Source: Nephrocerus scutellatus (lineage: Eukaryota; Arthropoda; Insecta; Diptera; Pipunculidae). From it: a stretch of DNA of 64,000 nucleotides. The first letter of the stretch is position 1. The number at the start of each line of letters is the position of its first letter. Under the pieces are notes generated by a model, which worked only from the letters and a program-made list of their open reading frames with translations, was not told the DNA's origin and searched no databases. The translations under genes were made by a program, and so were the position numbers. Below, piece by piece: positions 57,575-64,000 of the stretch. The DNA is taken from NCBI GenBank assembly GCA_947095585.1, contig OX352763.1:118926787-118990786 (forward strand), given 5' to 3'.

Positions 57575-58725
57575 AAACAAATAAAATGATAATGGATCGA
57601 CACTGTGATCCAAAAGTGATGATCCGAAAGTGGAGAGTCAAAAGAGCTGATCCAAAAGTGACGATCCGAAAGTGGAGAGTCAAATGTGACGATCTGAACG
57701 TGGAGAGTCAAAAGTGATGACCCATAAATCGAGAAAAAGTCACGACCACGAAAGTGGAGAGCCAAAAGTGAATGACTACATTAAAGTGGAGTCAAGGGAC
57801 GATCCGAAAGCTGAGAGTCAAAAGGGATGATCCATAAATCAAGAGTCAAAAGTGACTACATAAAAGTGGAAGGTCAGAAGTGACGATCTTAAAGAGAAGA
57901 GTCAGAACTGACGACTCAAAAGTGACGATCCGAAAGTTGAGAGTCAAAAGGGACGATCCATAAATCAAGCGTCAAAGATGACTACATTAAAGTGGAGTCA
58001 AGGGACGATCCGAAAGTTACCATCCATAAATCGAGAGTCAAAAGTCACGATCCGAAAGTGCAGAGTTCCGAATCCAAGATCCGAAAGTTGAGAGTCAAAA
58101 ATTATAACCCATTAATCGAGAGTCAAAAGTAACGAATGTTGAGAGTCAAAAGGGATCCATAAATCAAGCGTCAAAGATGACTACATTCAAGTGGAGTCAA
58201 GGGACGATCCGAAAGTTACCATCCATTAATCGAGAGTCAAAAGTAACGATCCGAATGTTGAGAGTCAAAAGGGACGATCCATAAATCAAGCGTCAAAGAT
58301 GACTACATTCAAGTGGAGTCAAGGGACGATCCGAAAGTTACCATCCATTAATCGAGAGTCAAAAGTAACGATCCGAATGTTGAGAGTCAAAAGGGACGAT
58401 CCATAAATCAAGCGTCAAAGATGACTACATTAAAGTGGAGTCAAGGGACGATCCGAAAGTTACCATCCATTAATCGAGAGTCAAAAGTAACGATCCGAAT
58501 GTTGAGAGTCAAAAGGGACGATCCATAAATCAAGCGTCAAAGATGACTACATTAAAGTGGAGTCAAGGGACGATCCGAAAGTTACCATCCATAAATCGAG
58601 AGTTAAAAGTAACGATCCGAAAGGGGAGAGTGACGACACAAAAGTGGATAGTTACCTAAGTTACGACCTAAAATTGGAGAGTCAAAAGTGATGATCCGAA
58701 AGTGGAGAGCCAAAAGTGAACCCCT
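57575..58725. repeat. Minisatellite with a 122-bp higher-order unit
   Basis: The basic motif is about 28 bp, made of two halves near 'gatccgaaagtgga' and 'gagtcaaaagtgac'. From about 57960 a compound unit containing 'taaatcaagcgtcaaagatg', 'actacatt(a/c)aagtggagtc' and 'gaaagttaccatccatt' repeats. Its landmark 'taaatcaagcg' is at 58160, 58282, 58404 and 58526, exactly 122 bp apart, with an earlier one at 57961. The outer parts are irregular. Non-coding. Confidence 0.95.
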
Positions 58726-58729
58726 TGGA

Positions 58730-59175
58730 TACCTTAGGCAGGCCTCTACTAAACATCCCTAAAAAAATGTCATCTGCACCATAGTTGGCACAGAGAAAGC
58801 AACCTCCTTGTGGTACATGACCTCAGCTCGTTTGGTATGAGTACAGAGCTAATCCTGGCAACCCATCCAGCCTGAACATCTCTGGCCATTTCGTAAGCCA
58901 CTAGGATTGTTTTGCGGCTACCTTATCTTGTCTTCGTTTTGGTTTGTATGACTAATAGGCTAATAGAGAGATAGTTGCCGTCTAGATTTCTAAGTTCCAT
59001 TTCTAAGTTTCAAAATCTTCCAAGTTTATCTAATATCGTGCTCTAAAATAACCAACTGGTAAGTATTTAGAATTAACTTCTGTTCTAAGCTGTTTGAGTT
59101 ATGTCTTTAGCGTTGTAAAAAGAAGCTATATGGACCAATATCTTCCCATCTAATTTTTCTATATTTTCTTAATAA
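58730..59175. other. No gene seen
   Basis: Unremarkable sequence between the minisatellite and a transposase relic. Confidence 0.4.
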
Positions 59176-59179
59176 AAGG

Positions 59180-59660
59180 TGCGGCAATCGAAGTGTTACT
59201 AAGTCAAAAGGCTGTAATTTCGTCATTTATGAACATTTTTATAAATTTTTTTTAGAGAACTTTAAAAACATTTCAAACTTCATGAAACACATGTTACTGC
59301 TCAATATAGCCACCTTTGGGCGTCCAGTCTCTTAACGAAAGCATTGCATGCTGCACGAACGTGACCTGTTGGTATTTTGGTCCATTCTCTTCAAATATCT
59401 GTCTTTACACATCTTATCTTTTTGTCGACACCTTGGGCTCCTAAATGGGCCATATAGAGAAGTCCATTGGATTCAAGTCTAGTGAGTATGGAAGTCATTG
59501 TTGCAAGAAATGAAATTTGGAACGTGACTTTGTAAAAATTGTTGTGTCAAAGGAGCTTTATGTTATGGTGCTGAGTTCTATTGGAATGTCCAGCGGTTGT
59601 TACCGAATGTTTTGTGTATCCAAGTTAGCAACGCATTTAACGTATTTAAAAAAAGTTAAA
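59180..59660 (-). pseudogene. Tc1/maT-like transposase C-terminal relic
   Basis: On the minus strand: 'NNRWTFQ' with degraded 'SAP' and 'HKAPLTQQFLQSHVPNFISC', then 'SLDLNPMDFSIWPI' holding the last catalytic acidic residue. Then 'REWTKIPTGHVRAACNAFVK' and 'RLDAQRW'. The order and spacing fit Tc1/maT-type DDE transposases. Frame changes and stops throughout. The 5' half is missing. Confidence 0.75.
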
Positions 59661-59664
59661 CCTT

Positions 59665-60225
59665 AAATCAAAGACTGAAAGCAAATGTACATCTTCCGGA
59701 ACGGCCTTCATTCAAACACAATTTAAGTGATTGACTTTTATCAGGGTATTCCTTACTTCTGATGCTATTGCACAAAAAGATTCAGATGATCCAGAAGAAT
59801 ACAGTAAATCACTTTGTAAAATGTTGTTGCGTTTGCATCATCCCTCTTCTTTTTAATCGGATTATATCCTTTAAGCTTTACGAGCTTCATATAACAACAG
59901 AATAATTTAACACAACTACATAGGTATTATAATAAGCATTACGAACGTGCCTTGACCTTTTTTATTGGCTATTAGTAGGTAACTAAAATTGTAAGTCTGT
60001 CTGTAATTAAAATATCGTACATGAGGTGGAATCTCGTCCGTCAACCTATATTAGCCATATTAATGAAACAAGTACAAGTCGAGTGCATAACAACTCCAGA
60101 GTATGCTTTGAATTAATGAACTCAGTCAGACATTGTTTAGTTTTGTTCGCATACACTAAAGGGGTTAAAATTCTTATGAAGCAAGGCTCAGCGTGGGCAC
60201 TAAGGTATCAGGAAGAGGAGAAGTC
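59665..60225. other. No gene seen
   Basis: No supported gene or repeat. Confidence 0.4.
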
Positions 60226-60229
60226 GATG

Positions 60230-60480
60230 TGAATGGAACGCATTTTTCGTCACCGAATATAGAAGGAAGTTGCAGTCAGACGATCGTTAATGCAAAAAAG
60301 AAAGAGTCTCGGAGACAAGATACAGCCCTGAGGAACACCCACATTTATGCGGTGAATATCAGGCTTAAAACCGCCAAAAACAGCTTAGATTGAACTGTTT
60401 GAAAGATAGTTTCTAATCCATTGAAGCAGCGAGTTATATCTACTCTATAAGCACTAATTTTTGACAAAATATGGTGCTAA
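60230..60480 (-). pseudogene. CR1/jockey-like RT fragment
   Basis: On the minus strand 'GFKPDIHRINVGVPQG' runs into 'CILSPRLFLF' and 'INDRLTATSFY', the motif B region of the FADD-type family at 51.7 and 53.5 kb. No catalytic motif remains. Truncated at both ends. Confidence 0.65.
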
Positions 60481-60649
60481 ACTATGCGAAATTCCTTAGA
60501 AATATCGAGTACTACAACTTTACTTTCACCAAATTGATGAATAGACGGGTTTTACTGTTCGAGGAGATATAGTCACAGTTATGTTAGCCGACAACTATTG
60601 CCTTTTTGTAGAACTAGAATCCTGCTAAAGAAGGGAACAAGAAATAAGA

Positions 60650-61505
60650 AGACTCATGGAAAAGACCATAACAGAAGGCAACCAAACGGTATTAGAAATA
60701 ATGCAGAAGCATGTCGAACAAAATGGAGGGGTCTCTTCGTGGTCTCACAAAGACTCAAGCGGCTCCCATACTAGAAGCGCAAATCACAACCCCAGCCAAA
60801 GTTGCCTTACCTCCAGCTGCAGTTCAAAAACCAGTTGAAACCAGTAAGAATAAAGATGTCACTGCCAAGGATGTCATCAAGTAGGTGATGACTGACGTGG
60901 GTCCTACTCTTGGAGTTAGGATCTATGAAGTAAAACCGCTGAAAGGACGGGGGTGTATTTATACGCACCCCAAGCATCGCAGAACGCAGAATTAGTAAGA
61001 ACTAGAATTTCTCTCAAGTTAAAGCTGAATGTGGTTAACACACCAGTCAACCGGCGGAAGATCGCGATTCAGGGTGTAACCGCTGAATTACCAATGGATG
61101 AGCTCATGTTGTAAATGCATGAGAAGAACATGAAGGACACGATGACACTGGAAGTTTTAAAAAAGAGCGTCTCTGTTGTGAGCCGTCCCAAAAAGGAGGG
61201 CACTGATGCGGTAGCGGAGTTCCGACCAACTGGTTGATTCTCTCTTTGATGCAGGCCGTTGCTGCATTAAGTGGACTTCCTGCGGGGTACGATCGCATGA
61301 CACTCGATTTGGCTGCTTCAGATGCCTTTCATTTGGACATCGGGTGGCGGACTGCCCTCAGAAGCAGAATATATGTCGTCGTTGTGGCGGCCAAGGGCAC
61401 GTGGCTGCACAGTGCGACAAATCACCGCACTGTCGCAACTTCCGGGTCCCCTTGTGGGAGCATCGTGGTGGCTGTGGTTGAAACCCAAATGCGGGTGGAG
61501 TATTA
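60650..61505 (+). pseudogene. Non-LTR retrotransposon gag-like ORF1 with two zinc knuckles
   Basis: Frames switch several times: 'MEKTITEGNQTVLEIMQKHV', then 'APILEAQITTPAKVALPPAA' ending at a TAG, then 'PTLGVRIYEVKPLKGRGC' and 'ELPMDELML'. At 61314-61439 one frame encodes two perfect CX2CX4HX4C knuckles, 'CFRCLSFGHRVADC' and 'CRRCGGQGHVAAQC', in a frame without an ATG. Such knuckle pairs bind element RNA and close ORF1 of R1/I-type elements. No ORF2 follows. Confidence 0.75.
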
Positions 61506-61509
61506 ACTT

Positions 61510-63415
61510 TGCGTGAGTTTTTACTCGGCTTGGAGTTGCGTCTTTCCAACCGAGTGCCGTGACACACAGATCGGCAGTGATTTAGATAGGTGTCGCTCGT
61601 ATCAGTGAGAAGTTGGAGCCTTACAGACCAACAATACTGATACATTCATAATAGCAACATTGTGGATGGGCGTTGATTGACGTTACAAATTCAATTCGTG
61701 TCCGAAGAGGACCGGGGAAATATGCCCTCTGTTGGCGGTGTTCAAGAAAATCCGAATACACAACTCTGTTCGGGGAAATACACCAGTAGAACGTTGGCTA
61801 CTAACCCGGTAGTTTCGCCGGTCACTAAGGATTTTTTATGATATTTTATAAGCCGATGGGTAATCAGAGTTTCTATTACCTTAGATAAAAAGGACGTTAG
61901 TGCTATCGGTCAATACGAAGAAAGATATGACGGTTAGCTTTTTGTTGTATAGGTTGGGCGAATTCTATTTTCCAACTTATCAGGAATATTCCAGAAGAAT
62001 AGGTTAGACGGAAAAGCCACGACAGTCGATACGATCCACCCTTATTTCAGAATTAGAAGAATTTCTATCACAAGCTACTTTTCAATATGGCAATACAGTG
62101 AATCCCTCCGACACCTACATGTTTTTCTCTATGTGCATAAATGTCCCCGATTTAAAAGCAATACCGAACGTCCAACACATCAGCATGTTGGACGTTGTCA
62201 CATTATTCTATGAATTAGTCGATTAACGAATCTTTGAAGGCATCTTCAACATCAAATCTACATTATCATTCGGCGGCAATAATTTCAATGACCACTCAAA
62301 ATCATTGTCAACAAATTTCTGACAATGTTTGACATTAAAAAGCGATCCGACGAGGAAAAAAAAGTTTTTAGAGGCGCCGCAACGTACAGATTGTAGGATA
62401 GATACACAAAGTGAACGCACAGAGAAAATGCAATTCGATTGTAGTTGCAGCTCAGAGAGCGTAATTTATGTAAATTCTGATTGGCATCTTATACACTGCA
62501 TCAGTATTATGTGCACTGATCAAATAATCTTCGATTCGTCCAACAATTAAATCTGCGCTCCTGCCAAAGTCGAACGAAGACGCTTGTAGCATAGAAGCAG
62601 CCGTATTTTCCACTGCAATCAAAAGATAGTAATTTTATGCAAAATGCAATAAAGAGGTCACAAGGGTTAATGCGTATTTCAAATGGACGAATTGGATATT
62701 TTCAGCGCCTTGTAGCTGAAGGGAGTTTCTGCGGCAGGCTTCTTGCATTGGAAAACGATAAGTGGGTGGCAATCGCGATTGAGCTCAACTCGGTTCAGGC
62801 ATACAAGCATAACACAGTTGGCTATTTGAAAAAAGAACCCAATTTTCATCAATTAATCGACTAAACTACAGTCAGCGGTCTAGACTCATCGGTAGTACTC
62901 TTTTCATCCTCATCCACATTTCAAGTCAAACACTCTACAGAAAGATCTTAAAAACAAAGACAAACGGACAATTGCGTGCATGAGCTGCGTGATATGCGAT
63001 CATGAAATGAAAAATTAAAAACTGACTGCACTGCAGTATCTTGTCAATACTGATACTGCGTGCGTGAATCTACACTTTATGCCACATGCTACCCGGTCGG
63101 TACAAACGCAAAAATGCAATGATATTTGCAAGTGCATGTGTGCATGTACTGTTAATTACAGAATCAAAATCATGACAGCAGTATGATGACCCACTTTAAT
63201 TCCATACGACCGTAAATTCATTTCATTTCATTTCGTTTATACCTTTGTGGCTTACTTGCGCTGATGATGCGCCGACCGCTGAGCCGGCGGCATAATGCCA
63301 AGTAATCATAATATCACGGAACGGCAAAGATAAGCGACAAAAAATACGTCTGGATTTGCATATTTATTGCTATCTATGGGTATAACGGATGCATGAGGCA
63401 TTCACGAGCGTATTG
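61510..63415. other. No gene seen; one perfect hairpin
   Basis: AACGTCCAACA at 62167-62177 and TGTTGGACGTT at 62186-62196 form an 11-bp stem with an 8-base loop. Open frames up to 75 codons are unrecognised. Confidence 0.4.
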
Positions 63416-63419
63416 GGCA

Positions 63420-64000
63420 TCTTCTTGCATTCTTTGGGTTTTCAAGACTTCGAACAAATGATCTTAATGCAGTGAACCATATTTGTTGTGAGTAGCCAAT
63501 CGAAGAGCAAATCGAAGAAAACGACATTGGACGCTCTCGATTCTAGACAAATGAATTTGATGATGATGGGGGACCATGCTTGACTTGCGTACTCAAGGGG
63601 GGGGGGGGACAAAAGTGATGTAGAGGGATATAGTCACATAAAGGTTGGATAATTCTTTGGACCACCGTTTGATAAAGCCAAGTGATGAGTTAGCTTTAAG
63701 AATGATTTCATCAATATGACAACGGAAATTTAGCTCCGAGTCGCACAATATGCCGAGGTCATGAAAAGATTGCACGCGGAAAATGGGTTGGTCGTGGAGA
63801 CGGTAATGTCTGGTACTAGATTGGCATTCAGTGATATTGGGCTCTAAGCAATTTTTGAGGCACCAGGTCGAAAAACTGTCTAGGTCTTGTTGAAGGAGAC
63901 AAGAGTCTTGTGGAGAAGAAATTGGCTTGAAAAATTTGGTATCGTCAGCATGGAGAGAGAGAGGGCGGAGTTTTTGATGACGACATCAAGATCATTTATA
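63420..64000 (-). pseudogene. Jockey-like RT, C-terminal half, cut by the window edge
   Basis: On the minus strand from the window end: 'INDLDVVIKNSALS', 'LHADDTKFFKPI' (catalytic motif with His-Ala), 'LQQDLDSFSTWCLKNCLEPN', 'FHDLGILCDSELNFRCHIDE' and 'SLGFIKRWSKE'. After a frameshift in a C12 run (63597-63608) comes 'LEYASQAWSP'. It is broken at that tract, and its N-terminal half lies beyond the window. Confidence 0.75.

Overview
The window looks like intronic and intergenic DNA from a higher fly (Diptera Brachycera). A tephritid fruit fly is my best guess, but that is inference. The evidence is the AT-rich sequence with many short 'atgtatgtata' and 'ctcgta' runs, GTGAGT-type splice sites, fly-like Inr/DPE promoter motifs, and a dense mix of mariner/Tc1 transposons and RTE, LOA/I-like and CR1/jockey-like non-LTR retrotransposons. 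I see no bacterial gene organisation, rRNA operon, CRISPR array or intact tRNA gene.

Only one stretch is clearly host coding sequence. It is a long exon on the minus strand (8249..10016): 589 codons of Ser-, Asn- and Asp-rich, probably disordered protein, ending at a perfect GG|GTGAGT donor. Upstream are a leader with a short upstream ORF and an Inr + DPE-like core promoter near 10928. A second candidate exon lies about 46 kb away on the same strand: a 72-nt exon at 56399..56470 with a strong polypyrimidine acceptor. Both exons end after the first base of a codon, so both could splice to the same downstream exon. The simplest model is one long minus-strand gene with alternative first exons and a roughly 46-kb intron filled with mobile elements. 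I do not recognise the protein.

Layout: 0-8 kb holds dispersed repeats, an RTE tail, a LOA/I-like RT, a transposase fragment and two more retrotransposon pieces. 8.2-11 kb holds the exon, leader and promoter. 11-20 kb is mostly quiet, apart from a decayed LOA/I-like element at 16.5-18.7 kb. 20-27 kb holds an RTE copy, two inverted LTR copies, a tRNA-like cloverleaf and a long RTE-type element. 28-31 kb holds a foldback-like element with tandem 15-bp units, a solo LTR and a broken mariner. 31.5-46.4 kb is a nest of LOA-like, RTE and Tc1/mariner pieces and ends in a nearly complete 1.2-kb mariner. 48-55.9 kb holds RTE tails, an IS630/Tc1-type transposase relic, several RT fragments, an RNase H fragment and a retrotransposon ORF1. 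56.4 kb is the 72-nt exon. 57.6-58.7 kb is a minisatellite with a 122-bp higher-order unit. 59-64 kb holds a Tc1-like relic, a gag-like ORF with two zinc knuckles, and RT fragments.

Almost every mobile element here carries stops or frameshifts and is probably inactive. Family names for retrotransposon fragments rest on motif recognition by eye. Superfamily-level calls are firmer than clade-level calls.
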